Shown piece by piece: positions 1 to 9,050 of a DNA stretch of 64,000 bases. Location: NCBI RefSeq assembly GCF_030674635.1, contig NZ_CP089978.1, positions 744,001-808,000 on the forward strand. The letters run 5' to 3'. This stretch comes from Moraxella sp. ZY210820 (GTDB lineage: Bacteria > Pseudomonadota > Gammaproteobacteria > Pseudomonadales > Moraxellaceae). Position numbers and translations under genes: made by a program. Positions within the stretch are counted from its first letter, which is position 1. Every line of letters begins with the position of its first letter. The notes under the pieces are model-generated. The model had not been told where the DNA came from. It did not search any database and worked only from the letters and a program-made list of their open reading frames with translations.

Positions 1-1415
1 TCTTTTAATTCCATTTGAATTAAAAAATCACCTGCATTATCTTTCATTTGTCGTAATTCATCTAATTCAGGGTCAAATCCTGTGGCGATGACATTACCAT
101 CTCGTAAAACTACTGGCGGTAATTCGACAATCGCATGGCATAAATGTTCATATAAGGGTTGAAAATCGCCTAATTGCTGGGTCAGTTCGGTTAATAATCC
201 TTGTGTATGGGTATTTAAAATCGGTTGTAAAGCGTGGCGTAATAATGGAATTTGTGCAAAGGCTTGGCGTAATTGCACTAAATCTCGAGGACGAGCTGAA
301 CCTAAAGCCACACGACTTAAGACTCGTTCAATATCGCTAATTTCTTGTAAAACTAAACGAATTGGTGTTTCGTGATAACCTTGCAATAATATATCAATAC
401 TTTCTAAACGTTGTTCTAAAATGGCAGTATCTCGCATCGGTTGCATTAAAAAACGATGTAATAAACGTCCGCCCATTGCAGTTTTACAATCATTGATTAA
501 ACTAAATAATGATGTGCCATGTTCAAATAAAGGTTGCGTAATTTCTAAATTTTTACGAGTGATATAATCAATGGCGATATATTGCTGACTGTTTTCTACA
601 CGCAATGAGCAAATATGCGGTAAAGCAGTTTTTTGCGTTTCTTTAGCATAATGAATTAAGGCACTGGCAGATGCTTTGGCTAAAGGTAATTCATCAACGC
701 CAAAACCAGATAATGTACTCACCCCAAATTGGTCGCATAAAGTTTTATCGGCATTTTTAATATTAAAATCGACATTTGGACGTTTGGTAATGGTGCATTC
801 TAAAGTATTTTTAATAATATCGATAATATTGGTATCTACCATATCTTCATCGATAATAATTTCACTCGGCATTAAACGTGCTAATTCTAATGGAAATTGT
901 TCTAATTTATATTCAATTTGTTGTACTTTAAAAATCCCTGCACTTAAATCCAATAATGCCATACCGATTTGTTGTTGTTGAATACATAATGCCAATAAAC
1001 TTGATGATTGATGTTGTCCCAATAAATTATCATCAGTCAATGTACCTGCGGTGATTAAACGTACGACTTCACGCTCAACAGGGGCTTTGCCAGTCACTTC
1101 GCCCACTTGTTCACAAATGGCAATGGCTTGTCCTGCTTTGACTAAACGGGTTAAATAACGGTCAGCTGAATGATAGGGTACACCTGCCATTGGAATCGGT
1201 TGCCCATTACTTTTCCCACGATGGGTGAGGGTAATACCCAGTATTTTAACCACAGTATGAGCATCATCAAAAAATAACTCATAAAAATCGCCCATACGAT
1301 AAAATAATAATGCGTTTGGATATTCTTTTTTTACCTGTAAATAATGTTGCATCATCGGTGTATGCGTGTCGATATGTGCTAGAGCTTGGGCGGTTGTGGC
1401 TGATGATTGACTCAT
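1..1415 (-). CDS. mutS: DNA mismatch repair protein MutS (N-terminal part, runs off the window)
   Basis: MutS recognises mismatches and small loops and recruits MutL. About 471 residues of the N-terminal half are present; the ATPase domain lies beyond the left edge. The start is the ATG at 1415. The mismatch-binding Phe-x-Glu motif is visible near residues 44-46 in the string [11 protein letters not shown], followed by the connector and lever/core regions. The frame is open to the window edge. In Pseudomonas mutS neighbours fdxA, rpoS and nlpD; here an nlpD-like gene lies nearby but no rpoS is seen, as expected for Acinetobacter-type genomes. Confidence 0.96.
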   Translation of the reverse strand, partial: MSQSSATTAQALAHIDTHTPMMQHYLQVKKEYPNALLFYRMGDFYELFFDDAHTVVKILGITLTHRGKSNGQPIPMAGVPYHSADRYLTRLVKAGQAIAICEQVGEVTGKAPVEREVVRLITAGTLTDDNLLGQHQSSSLLALCIQQQQIGMALLDLSAGIFKVQQIEYKLEQFPLELARLMPSEIIIDEDMVDTNIIDIIKNTLECTITKRPNVDFNIKNADKTLCDQFGVSTLSGFGVDELPLAKASASALIHYAKETQKTALPHICSLRVENSQQYIAIDYITRKNLEITQPLFEHGTSLFSLINDCKTAMGGRLLHRFLMQPMRDTAILEQRLESIDILLQGYHETPIRLVLQEISDIERVLSRVALGSARPRDLVQLRQAFAQIPLLRHALQPILNTHTQGLLTELTQQLGDFQPLYEHLCHAIVELPPVVLRDGNVIATGFDPELDELRQMKDNAGDFLIQMELK

Positions 1416-1502
1416 GGGGATATTCCAAAAATAAATGTTGCTCGATAAATTTTAATGGCTAAGGTTTAAAAGGATATTCTAAAAACATGTGAATATTGGA
1501 TT

Positions 1503-1572
1503 TGTAGGGGCGAATTATCATTCGCCCAATAATCATCATTTGAAATTGGGCGAAAAATTTTTCGCCCCTACA
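1503..1572. repeat. Bipartite palindromic intergenic repeat, copy A
   Basis: Two hairpin arms joined by an AT-rich linker, bounded by TGTAGGGG and CCCCTACA. Both arms of this copy carry the GGGCGAA/TTCGCCC type stem. The same architecture recurs at 13697, 30706, 52014 and 54209. It lies between mutS and a short ORF on the same strand and encodes nothing visible. Confidence 0.85.
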
Positions 1573-1580
1573 TGCCAACA

Positions 1581-1602
1581 TTTTCAAAATATATTTTGAA
1601 AA
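1581..1602 (-). terminator. Perfect 22-bp palindrome after the 57-aa ORF
   Basis: A perfect self-complementary 22-bp stretch with TTTTCAAAATA as its half. It lies 10 bp past the stop codon of the minus-strand ORF at 1613-1786. It is AT-only apart from one C and one G, and no clear T-run follows, so termination is uncertain. Confidence 0.35.
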
Positions 1603-1612
1603 AGTAATATCT

Positions 1613-1786
1613 TTACATATTTTGTGCTTGATGGCTTAAGTCATGGTTAGAATCAAGTTTCTCTACAAAATCTTTTTTCACATTCAGCCATATTAAAAAC
1701 TGTTCATCAGTGTCAAAATCAGGTACACGAATCACAGGAGCATCTATGGCTCGTTTCATACGCTCAAGGTCAAACTCTAAAAACAT
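1613..1786 (-). CDS. Short hypothetical protein (57 aa)
   Basis: Not recognised. A 57-codon ORF begins with MFLEFDLERMKRAIDAP and ends with SHQAQNM. The ATG at 1786 is preceded by a good ribosome binding site, GGAG about 8 nt upstream. The protein is charged and probably helical, with no signal peptide or membrane segment. It is the only plausible gene between mutS and the divergent WG-repeat gene. Its size recalls small regulators or orphan antitoxins, but no partner is visible, so no function is assigned. Confidence 0.55.
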   Translation of the reverse strand: MFLEFDLERMKRAIDAPVIRVPDFDTDEQFLIWLNVKKDFVEKLDSNHDLSHQAQNM

Positions 1787-1948
1787 GACTTTACTCCATA
1801 TTTTGCTTGTTGAGTTTGTCTTGAAGTATATAAGCTAAACCGTCTAAAATCAAATTTTATTTTTGCGATTTTATGGCAGAATTAGGCTTGGAATTGCTGA
1901 AAAATTATGCTATATTGTTGAAAATATCATCAAAATAGGTGACTTGTG

Positions 1949-3439
1949 ATGCTTCATTTTTCATTTAAATTCCCATGCAAAATTTTGCTGAGTGCATTGT
2001 TATTGGGTGCAATGCAACAAAGTATGGCATATTCAATCGGTATGTGTGAAGATTATGTTCCACCAATTGAAAATATCATGGATGGGGAATATCACGAAAT
2101 TTATTGCCCGAGTGATGGTATTGTGTTGCTAAAAAATGATAGTGATGATACAAAAGCACCTAAAGCCCATTATTTTTCTCAACACACAGGAAAAAAGTTA
2201 TTCTATTATGATGATGGTACGATGTTTAATGATGGGGTGGCAACAGTAGAAAAAGATGGAAAATGGGGACTGATTGATAGCAATAATAAAGTGATTATTC
2301 CATTTCAATATGATAAATTATCTATCACGTATAAAGCACCTTATTGGTTGATTGCCCGTCAAAATGAAAAAGAAGGCATGATTGATAGACAAGGTCAAAT
2401 TAAAATTCCATTTGAATATGATGATATTGGACAGTTTTCTGATGGTTTAGCCAGAGTTGAAAAAGATGGTAAAACTGCTTTTATCAATACCCATAATAAA
2501 GTCGTGATTGATTGGACAGAGCGGGAATATGAAACAGAGTTTACTCATGGTTTAACTTATTATCATAAAAATGGTAAAAATCATGTGGTTGATAGTACAG
2601 GAAAAATCTTATTTTCTACACCTTATCATATTAGCTATATTGATAAAAATCATATTATTATCATTCATAATGAAAAATATGGCTTACTTAATCATCAAGG
2701 TAAAGTGATTTTACCACCGATTTATCAATATATTGCCAGTGAAAAACAAGGCTTAATTGCTGTGGCTAAAAATAATAAACTTGGCTTTGTTGATAAACAT
2801 GGTAAAATCATCGTACCAATACAATATGATTATCAAGATGAAGATTATATCTATCATACTGGTAAATTGTATTATATCAATGATGTAGTGAAAGTACGTC
2901 AAGTGGGTAAATATGGTAAATGGGGGTTATTAAATACGCAAGGGAAAATCGTTGCTCCATTTATTTATGATTATATGCAACATGGTTTAGGTGATAAAAC
3001 ATGGGATAATTCTTCTTTTAAAAATCCACCAAAACGACAGCAAGAACAATATTGGATTGCAGTGTGGAAAAATGGTAAAGCTGGTTTTATCGATAATACA
3101 GGGAAAATAAAAATCCCTTTAGAATATGATGAAGTTTTTCCATATTCAGAAGGTAAAGCTGCGGTAGTAAAAAATGGTAAAATTGGTTTTATTGATGCGA
3201 AAAATAACACCGTTGTACCATTTAAATATCAATATGTACGCCGTTCTTATGCTGAAGGATTACCTACTAGTTATCAACCATATTTCTTTTTTGGTGGTAA
3301 AGCGATGATGCTTAATCCAAATGTAAAATATGAAGATAATCAAGAATATCCTGATGACTATGGCGATGAAAAACCGTTTTATATTGATGAACGGGGGCAA
3401 GTGATATATGGAGAATATCGACCTGCAAAATTAAAGTAG
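1949..3439 (+). CDS. Secreted WG-repeat protein
   Basis: A 496-residue protein with an N-terminal signal peptide (hydrophobic core ILLSALLLGAMQ, likely cleavage after SMA). Its body is about eight WG (WG_beta_rep) repeats of the form GKxGxID-x-GKxxIPxxYD, for example KWGLIDSNNKVIIPFQYD near residue 100. WG repeats form beta structures and are usually of unknown function in bacterial surface or periplasmic proteins. An in-frame GTG lies immediately before the chosen ATG; AGGTGA upstream serves either. It is monocistronic, with a hairpin shared with the convergent nlpD-like gene. The export prediction is solid; the role is unknown. Confidence 0.85.
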   Translation: MLHFSFKFPCKILLSALLLGAMQQSMAYSIGMCEDYVPPIENIMDGEYHEIYCPSDGIVLLKNDSDDTKAPKAHYFSQHTGKKLFYYDDGTMFNDGVATVEKDGKWGLIDSNNKVIIPFQYDKLSITYKAPYWLIARQNEKEGMIDRQGQIKIPFEYDDIGQFSDGLARVEKDGKTAFINTHNKVVIDWTEREYETEFTHGLTYYHKNGKNHVVDSTGKILFSTPYHISYIDKNHIIIIHNEKYGLLNHQGKVILPPIYQYIASEKQGLIAVAKNNKLGFVDKHGKIIVPIQYDYQDEDYIYHTGKLYYINDVVKVRQVGKYGKWGLLNTQGKIVAPFIYDYMQHGLGDKTWDNSSFKNPPKRQQEQYWIAVWKNGKAGFIDNTGKIKIPLEYDEVFPYSEGKAAVVKNGKIGFIDAKNNTVVPFKYQYVRRSYAEGLPTSYQPYFFFGGKAMMLNPNVKYEDNQEYPDDYGDEKPFYIDERGQVIYGEYRPAKLK

Positions 3440-3450
3440 AGAACAAGTTC

Positions 3451-3484
3451 ATAAAATGTACGATAAAAACATCGTGCATTTTAT
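3451..3484. terminator. Bidirectional hairpin between convergent genes
   Basis: Inverted repeat with half ATAAAATGTACGAT and its near complement across an A-rich loop. It sits between the WG-repeat gene ending at 3439 and the nlpD-like gene ending at 3501. One mismatch pair interrupts the stem. A shared terminator is the simplest reading. Confidence 0.55.
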
Positions 3485-3500
3485 GATTGATACCAATCCA

Positions 3501-4268
3501 TCAAGGAATTAATTTACGGGCATCTGTTGCTTGTCCATTTTGTTTTAATTGAAATGCTAACATAGGCTGTTGCACATCTAAACCTGACATACCCATTGTA
3601 GCGATTTGCTGACCTGCTTGTACAGATTGCCCATTATGTACCAATAAATTATTATTATGGGCATAGACACTTACGTAACCATTATCATGTTGAATCATGA
3701 TTAAATTACCAAAACGAGCTAAATCACCATACTCATTGGTAGGTGAGGCATAAACTACTGTTCCACTTGCCACTGCATAAATTGGGTCATTCATTTGCCC
3801 AAAATAGTATAGTGCATAATTAGATGAATTGAGCGTAGGACTGTAGTGATTTAATGTTGGTTTAAACCATTGTTGGTAAACGTTTGATGATATTGTGGTA
3901 TTTGGTGTTGGTTTATTGATGACAGGTGTTGGTCTGCTAACAGTTGTAGTTGATGTTGTATTTTTATTTGGCATAACTTGTAAGCGTTTAGCACCTTTTA
4001 GGCGTAATTTTTGCCCAACATGAATTAAATTATAAGGTGCTGGAATATTGTTAATTTGGGCAATACTCACATAGTCAAGAGCGTATTTTTGTCCGATTTT
4101 ACTTAAGCTATCGCCATATTGAACTGTATAATATAAAGGCACAGGAATATTTCTGATTTGTTTAGAACCATAATGTGTTGTAGTGGTACAAGCAGTTAAA
4201 GTTAAAATACTTGAGCAAAGTGTAACTAAAGCTAATTTTTGACAAAATGATTTAGAAAAATTTAACAT
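3501..4268 (-). CDS. nlpD: NlpD-like LysM/M23 lipoprotein (amidase activator)
   Basis: A 255-residue envelope lipoprotein. The signal peptide ends in the lipobox LTAC with the lipid-bearing Cys at about residue 27. A LysM peptidoglycan-binding domain (YGDSLSKIGQKYA onward) covers about residues 45-90, followed by a low-complexity Pro/Thr linker and a C-terminal M23/LytM domain. As in NlpD/EnvC, the usual HxH metal ligand is lost (YAHNNN), which fits a non-enzymatic activator of AmiC-type amidases in cell separation. The ATG at 4268 is preferred over one 9 codons upstream because GGGGA precedes it and the lipobox spacing is better. The mutS-proximal position matches the nlpD neighbourhood of pseudomonads, without rpoS. 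Confidence 0.8.
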   Translation of the reverse strand: MLNFSKSFCQKLALVTLCSSILTLTACTTTTHYGSKQIRNIPVPLYYTVQYGDSLSKIGQKYALDYVSIAQINNIPAPYNLIHVGQKLRLKGAKRLQVMPNKNTTSTTTVSRPTPVINKPTPNTTISSNVYQQWFKPTLNHYSPTLNSSNYALYYFGQMNDPIYAVASGTVVYASPTNEYGDLARFGNLIMIQHDNGYVSVYAHNNNLLVHNGQSVQAGQQIATMGMSGLDVQQPMLAFQLKQNGQATDARKLIP

Positions 4269-4387
4269 AATGATAATTCCCCACATAAAACGCATTCAGC
4301 TATGTAGCATAGCAAATAAATATGTGGAAAATATTAATAATAAAATAAATATAACTAAAGAATAACTTAAGATAACACGTGATAATA

Positions 4388-4420
4388 AAAAATTCACATA
4401 GTGAGACCATGTGAATTTTT
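4388..4420 (-). terminator. Rho-independent terminator after thrH
   Basis: Perfect 12-bp stem, AAAAATTCACAT with its complement, around a short loop and followed on the minus strand by a T-run. It lies about 30 bp past the thrH stop. Confidence 0.75.
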
Positions 4421-4451
4421 ATGATGTTATATTTGTACAGGACTAAGCTTA

Positions 4452-5072
4452 TTATTCTGGAATCTTACGCTGAGAAACAGAAATAATCGCTTTTTTCAAT
4501 GCATCATAACCATGAATAGCAGGGAATTGTGGGAATTCTGCAATTACATTTGCAGGGGCATCAAATAAGAAACCATGATCAGCTTCACTTAACATCGTTG
4601 TATCGTTATATGAATCACCTGCTGCAATTACACGGAAATTTAAACCATGCAATGCTTTAACCGCTTCACGCTTTTGGTCTGGCTGACGTAATTTATAATC
4701 AGTAATTAAACCTTGTTCATTGACTTCTAATTTATGACAGAAAATGGTTGGCCAGCCAAGTTGTTGCATGAGTGGGTGAGCAAATTCATAGAATGTATCA
4801 GATAAAATAATGAGTTGGAAGTGTGTACGCACCCATTCAACAAATTCCTTCGCACCAGGTAAAGGTCCCATATCTGCAATCACAGCTTGAATATCAGGTA
4901 AACCTAAGTTATGTTGTTTTAAGATATTTAAACGTTGTGTCATCAATACATCATAATCAGGAATATCACGTGTTGTTGCTTCTAACTCTTTGATACCTGT
5001 TTTTTTAGCGAAATTAATCCAAATTTCAGGGACTAATACGCCTTCTAAATCTAAGCAAACGATTTCCATCAT
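4452..5072 (-). CDS. thrH: Phosphoserine phosphatase / homoserine phosphotransferase ThrH
   Basis: HAD-superfamily enzyme of 206 residues that dephosphorylates phosphoserine (serine synthesis) and, in the Pseudomonas enzyme, can transfer the phosphate to homoserine. HAD motif I is CLDLEGVLVPE at about residues 6-16 with the nucleophilic Asp; the ThrH-type DLEG replaces the usual DxD form. Motif II is in IILSDTFYE and motif IV in AGDSYNDTTMLSEADHG. Length matches ThrH (about 205 aa). The start may be either of the first two Met codons. It is cytoplasmic and monocistronic with its own terminator. Confidence 0.92.
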   Translation of the reverse strand: MMEIVCLDLEGVLVPEIWINFAKKTGIKELEATTRDIPDYDVLMTQRLNILKQHNLGLPDIQAVIADMGPLPGAKEFVEWVRTHFQLIILSDTFYEFAHPLMQQLGWPTIFCHKLEVNEQGLITDYKLRQPDQKREAVKALHGLNFRVIAAGDSYNDTTMLSEADHGFLFDAPANVIAEFPQFPAIHGYDALKKAIISVSQRKIPE

Positions 5073-5200
5073 TTCTACCTAAAAAATCAGTTAAACATCA
5101 CATTATTTTAGCATATTGTGATGATTTCTAACATCATCTAATTATATTTAACGTGAGTTTGGAGTGTTTTTTGTTAAGCCGAATTTAGGTTACATAGAGA

Positions 5201-5227
5201 AACACCGTACAGATTGTGTACGGTGTT
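5201..5227 (-). terminator. Hairpin after the MaoC-like gene
   Basis: Strong stem AACACCGTAC paired with GTACGGTGTT around a 7-nt loop, 6 bp past the stop of the minus-strand hotdog dehydratase gene. The T-run is short, so efficiency is uncertain. Confidence 0.6.
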
Positions 5228-5232
5228 TATGA

Positions 5233-6114
5233 TTAATTTTGAATAATGACCATCGTCATATGTGGTTTATTGCCATCATGCTGACGCAGTAATACTTGCG
5301 TTTGTTGCCCATTTTGTTCGCTTAATAATTCGACTTTGGCAGGCAAGAATATCGGTAATTTAAACTGTACATCAAGCTGATAAGCAGGCGGTAAAGTTAA
5401 ATTTGCCAATGCACGAGCATTCGACCACATACCATGAGCAATTGCACGTTTAAAGCCAAATAATTTTGCGGTTTTTTCATGCAAATGAATTAAATTAAAA
5501 TCTCCTGAAATCATTGCATAACGGCGACCTAAATCTTCAGCTAATGTCCATATTGCAATAGGCTGATAATTCGGCACATCATCATGAGATTTTTCTTTAT
5601 TTTTACTTTCTGCTGTTTTTTGACGTGATAAATAAGTGGTTTCTGCTGTTATAACCACTTCATCATCTACTTTTACAGCGATGATAAAGGCAAATTGCAC
5701 GCCTTTATCATGCGGTTGCAGTTCGCCAAATTGACAGCTTAGGCTCACATGTTCATGTTGATGAATCGGACGACTTTGCTCAATACGATTAGCGATATGC
5801 ACCAAGCCCAAAATATCAAATGGGAAGGCTTCTTGACTCATCATTTGCATTTGTAAACTTTGAGCCAACACCGCAAAATAAATCGCTGGTACAGTTCCAT
5901 TATCAGGAAATTCACAAATATTCAAATATTTGCGTAAATGATTGACATCAACCTGAAAATCATCAACGAGATATTGCACTTCAGGAAGTTGCGTACCAAT
6001 TTGAGCACGTTTTTTCGCCTTAAATTTATTGAGCTGTCCCAAAACCACGCTTTTTAATACATTGGGATAAGCCTGATAGGCTTTAGGAAATTCTTTAAAA
6101 TGCACGATTTTCAT
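5233..6114 (-). CDS. MaoC-like (hotdog) acyl dehydratase
   Basis: A 293-residue protein whose C-terminal half carries the R-specific hydratase/MaoC signature: SGDFNLIHLHEKTAKLFGF followed by AIAHGMWS at about residues 200-230, including the catalytic Asp and His. The N-terminal half is probably the second, degenerate hotdog lobe, giving a double-hotdog fold like mycobacterial HtdX/HtdY. It would hydrate enoyl-thioesters or dehydrate 3-hydroxyacyl-thioesters. It starts directly after the fabG-like stop, so the two are co-transcribed, and a thiolase gene diverges upstream. The order matches M. tuberculosis Rv0241c-Rv0243. Chain length and carrier (CoA or ACP) cannot be read from the sequence. 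Confidence 0.85.
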   Translation of the reverse strand: MKIVHFKEFPKAYQAYPNVLKSVVLGQLNKFKAKKRAQIGTQLPEVQYLVDDFQVDVNHLRKYLNICEFPDNGTVPAIYFAVLAQSLQMQMMSQEAFPFDILGLVHIANRIEQSRPIHQHEHVSLSCQFGELQPHDKGVQFAFIIAVKVDDEVVITAETTYLSRQKTAESKNKEKSHDDVPNYQPIAIWTLAEDLGRRYAMISGDFNLIHLHEKTAKLFGFKRAIAHGMWSNARALANLTLPPAYQLDVQFKLPIFLPAKVELLSEQNGQQTQVLLRQHDGNKPHMTMVIIQN

Positions 6115-7509
6115 TTACGCCCCTAACACACTTTGACCACAGACACGCACCACATTACCATTTAAACCAGTCGATGCAGGTGATGCAAAATAAGCAATCG
6201 TTTCCGCCACATCGACAGGTAAACCGCCTTGACTCATCGAATTCATACGGCGACCTGCTTCACGAATGGCAAATGGAATTTGAGCGGTCATTTGTGTTTC
6301 GATAAACCCCGGAGCAACAGCATTAATGGTAATATTATTTTCTAAATGCGGTGCCGTATATTTAACGATACCAATCACACCTGCTTTTGATGTCGCATAA
6401 TTGGTTTGTCCTAAATTACCTGCAATACCACTAATTGACGACACGCAAATAATACGACCATTAAAATTAACTGCTTTATTTTCCAATAAATAATCGTTAA
6501 TACGTTCAATCGCAGATAGGTTAATATTCATCACTAAATCCCATGCCTCTGGTTTCATATTGGCAAGGGTTTTATCACGAGTAATACCAGCATTATGCAC
6601 GATAATATCTAAGCCACCCAATGCTTCAGCGTGTTTCGCAATTTGTTCACCTGCATCATCAGCGGTAATATCTACAGCTAAGGCTTCACCTGAAATATCA
6701 CGAGCCACACGTTCTAAATCTTGTAATTGTTGTGGCACATCTAAACAAATCACTTTTGCTCCATCACGAGCCAACACCTGAGCGATTGCTTCACCAATGC
6801 CACGACTTGCACCAGTAACTACAGCGACTTTACCTGCCAATGGTGCATTCCAATCGAGTTGTACCACATCTGCTTTGTGTACAGTAATCACTTGTCCTGA
6901 AACATAGGCTGAACGTGGCGATAATAAGAAACGTAATGAACTTTCGATATTATCTTTGGCATCAGCATCAACGTATAATAATTGAGCTGAAATACCTTTT
7001 TTAAATTCTTTTGCAACAGATTTTACAAAACCTTCTAAAGCACGTTGAGCAATTGCTTGTTTTACGCTTGATGCAGTATTTGGATTTAAACCGACAATAA
7101 TTACACGTCCAGATACTGAAATTTGACGAGCAATCGGATTAAAAAATGCGTAAAGTTGTTGTAATTGTTCACTATTTTCAATACCTGACGCATCAAAAAT
7201 CACAGCTTTAAATTTGCTATTTTTTTGCTCTGTATTGTAGGCTGATGTGTTTAATTGAGCATCTTTACAAAGATTTTGCACTTGTTCATCATCACCCATG
7301 ACAAAAGTATTGGCATGAATATGTTTTAAAATTTGTGCGATGTTTGAACCAAATATCCCACCTTGACTTGAACCCAACAATACCGCACCACTCACCACAG
7401 GCGTTGGCGATTTAAAACGTTCTAAAATGGTTGGCGATGGTAAGCCTAGATTTTTGACGACCATTTTACCAATTGTTGATGTTGTAAATTGTTGATATTT
7501 ATCAGTCAT
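6115..7509 (-). CDS. High-molecular-weight 3-oxoacyl-ACP/CoA reductase (FabG4-like)
   Basis: A 464-residue short-chain dehydrogenase, about 200 residues longer than ordinary FabG. The N-terminal half resembles the flavodoxin-like domain of HMwFabG (FabG4). The C-terminal half has the cofactor loop VTGASRGIGEAIA near residue 220 and the catalytic Ser/Tyr/Lys set in ICVSSISGIAG and NYATSKAG. It reduces 3-oxoacyl thioesters to 3-hydroxyacyl thioesters. The ATG at 7509 is preferred over one 27 codons upstream because GGAG lies 8 nt before it and the protein then starts MTDKYQQF. It abuts the MaoC-like gene and diverges from a thiolase gene, with a palindromic operator candidate between. Confidence 0.9.
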   Translation of the reverse strand: MTDKYQQFTTSTIGKMVVKNLGLPSPTILERFKSPTPVVSGAVLLGSSQGGIFGSNIAQILKHIHANTFVMGDDEQVQNLCKDAQLNTSAYNTEQKNSKFKAVIFDASGIENSEQLQQLYAFFNPIARQISVSGRVIIVGLNPNTASSVKQAIAQRALEGFVKSVAKEFKKGISAQLLYVDADAKDNIESSLRFLLSPRSAYVSGQVITVHKADVVQLDWNAPLAGKVAVVTGASRGIGEAIAQVLARDGAKVICLDVPQQLQDLERVARDISGEALAVDITADDAGEQIAKHAEALGGLDIIVHNAGITRDKTLANMKPEAWDLVMNINLSAIERINDYLLENKAVNFNGRIICVSSISGIAGNLGQTNYATSKAGVIGIVKYTAPHLENNITINAVAPGFIETQMTAQIPFAIREAGRRMNSMSQGGLPVDVAETIAYFASPASTGLNGNVVRVCGQSVLGA

Positions 7510-7609
7510 GAGAATACTCCAATGTTTGATGATATATTGATGAGTATATTGAATACACCCCAACATTATATCAAGAATATCATACTTCAATCACATCATA
7601 CCGAACTTT

Positions 7610-7652
7610 GTCAAGAAATGACTTGACCTAATCGAAATCAAGTATGTCATTT
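7610..7652. promoter_or_regulatory. Palindromic operator candidate between fabG4-like and thiolase genes
   Basis: Contains the 18-bp palindrome GTCAAG-N6-CTTGAC (7610-7627) and an overlapping larger interrupted repeat, AAATGACTTGA against TCAAGTATGTCATTT (7616-7652), giving three TCAAG/CTTGA half-sites. It is centred in the divergent intergenic region. The cognate regulator is unknown. Confidence 0.45.
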
Positions 7653-7751
7653 AAGTCAATACAGGCTTATTTATTTTGTGTTACAGTTAAGATAAATGTA
7701 TATTGACTGATAAATTATAATGTCAGATTAGCCAAATTTGGAGCATTTTTT

Positions 7752-9041
7752 ATGACACAATCTATTCGCAAAGTTGCCATTATTGGCGGAAATCGTATCC
7801 CATTTGCTCGTTCTAATACGGTGTATTTTAATGCAACCAATGCACAAATGTTTACCGCTAGTTTAAATGGTTTAGTTGAACGTTATCAATTACAAGGACA
7901 ACGTTTGGGCGAAGTGGTCGCAGGGGCAGTATTAAAACATAGTCGTGATTTTAATATGACCCGTGAATGCGTACTTGATACCGCACTTGACCCGCAAACC
8001 CCTGCTTATGATTTACAACAAGCGTGTGGTACAGGTTTACAAGCGATTATGCAAGTGGCAAATAAAATTGCGTTAGGACAAATTGAAGTCGGCATCGCTG
8101 GCGGTGTGGATACCACATCGGACGCTCCTTTAGCGGTTGGTGATGGCTTGCGTAAAGTATTATTAGAATTAAATGTCGCAAAAACTGCCAAAGACCGTTT
8201 AAAAGCCTTAACTAAAATCAATGTGAAAGATTTGCTCGATGCACCAAGAAATGGCGAACCACGCACAGGTTTGTCGATGGGCGAACATCAAGCCTTAACC
8301 ACTTTAGAATGGGGCATTAGCCGTCAAGCTCAAGATGAATTAACCGTGAAAAGCCATCAAAATTTAGCACGTGCGTATGATGAAGGCTTTTTTGATGATT
8401 TAATCACCCCATTTTTAGGTGTAGAACGTGACCAAACTTTACGCCCTGATACATCAGTAGAAAAATTGGCGAAATTAAAACCAGTTTTTGGTCGTGGTGA
8501 TAGTGGCACAATGACTGCTGGAAATTCAACCACTTTGACTGATGGTGCATCGTGTGTGTTATTGGCATCGGAAGAGTGGGCGATTGAACATGGACACGAA
8601 ATTTTGGCGTACTTGACCTTTACTGAAACAGCAGCCGTTGATTTTATTGGTAAAAATGGCACAAAAGAAGGTTTGTTGATGGCACCAGCTTATGCAATTC
8701 CAAAAATGTTGCAACGTGCTGGATTGACACTGCAAGATTTTGATTTTTATGAGATTCATGAAGCCTTTGCATCACAAGTATTATCGACTTTAACTGCGTT
8801 AAATGATGAAGATTTCTGTAAAAATCGCTTAGGTTTAGACGCTCCACTTGGTGAAATTGACATGGCGAAACTCAATGTTAATGGTTCATCTTTGGCAACT
8901 GGACACCCATTCGCAGCGACTGGCGGACGTATTGTAGCGACAACTGCAAAATTGCTCCATCAAAAAGGTTCGGGGCGTGCCTTAATCTCCATTTGTGCTG
9001 CAGGTGGACAAGGCGTAACCGCAATTTTAGAAAAGCCTTAA
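7752..9041 (+). CDS. Acetyl-CoA C-acyltransferase (thiolase, FadI/FadA2-like)
   Basis: A 429-residue thiolase. The active-site Cys lies in LQQACGTGLQA near residue 94, the catalytic His in EIHEAFASQV, and the second Cys in SICAAGGQGV near the C terminus. The GHPFAATGGR loop is also present. Thiolases either cleave 3-ketoacyl-CoA or condense two acyl-CoAs. The 429-aa length suits the FadI/FadA2 branch rather than the 390-aa AtoB branch. It is divergent from the fabG4-like/MaoC-like operon, so the three could form a beta-oxidation or chain-elongation set with ketoacyl reductase and dehydratase. Direction in vivo cannot be determined here. Confidence 0.9.
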   Translation: MTQSIRKVAIIGGNRIPFARSNTVYFNATNAQMFTASLNGLVERYQLQGQRLGEVVAGAVLKHSRDFNMTRECVLDTALDPQTPAYDLQQACGTGLQAIMQVANKIALGQIEVGIAGGVDTTSDAPLAVGDGLRKVLLELNVAKTAKDRLKALTKINVKDLLDAPRNGEPRTGLSMGEHQALTTLEWGISRQAQDELTVKSHQNLARAYDEGFFDDLITPFLGVERDQTLRPDTSVEKLAKLKPVFGRGDSGTMTAGNSTTLTDGASCVLLASEEWAIEHGHEILAYLTFTETAAVDFIGKNGTKEGLLMAPAYAIPKMLQRAGLTLQDFDFYEIHEAFASQVLSTLTALNDEDFCKNRLGLDAPLGEIDMAKLNVNGSSLATGHPFAATGGRIVATTAKLLHQKGSGRALISICAAGGQGVTAILEKP

Positions 9042-9050
9042 TCTAAACAT

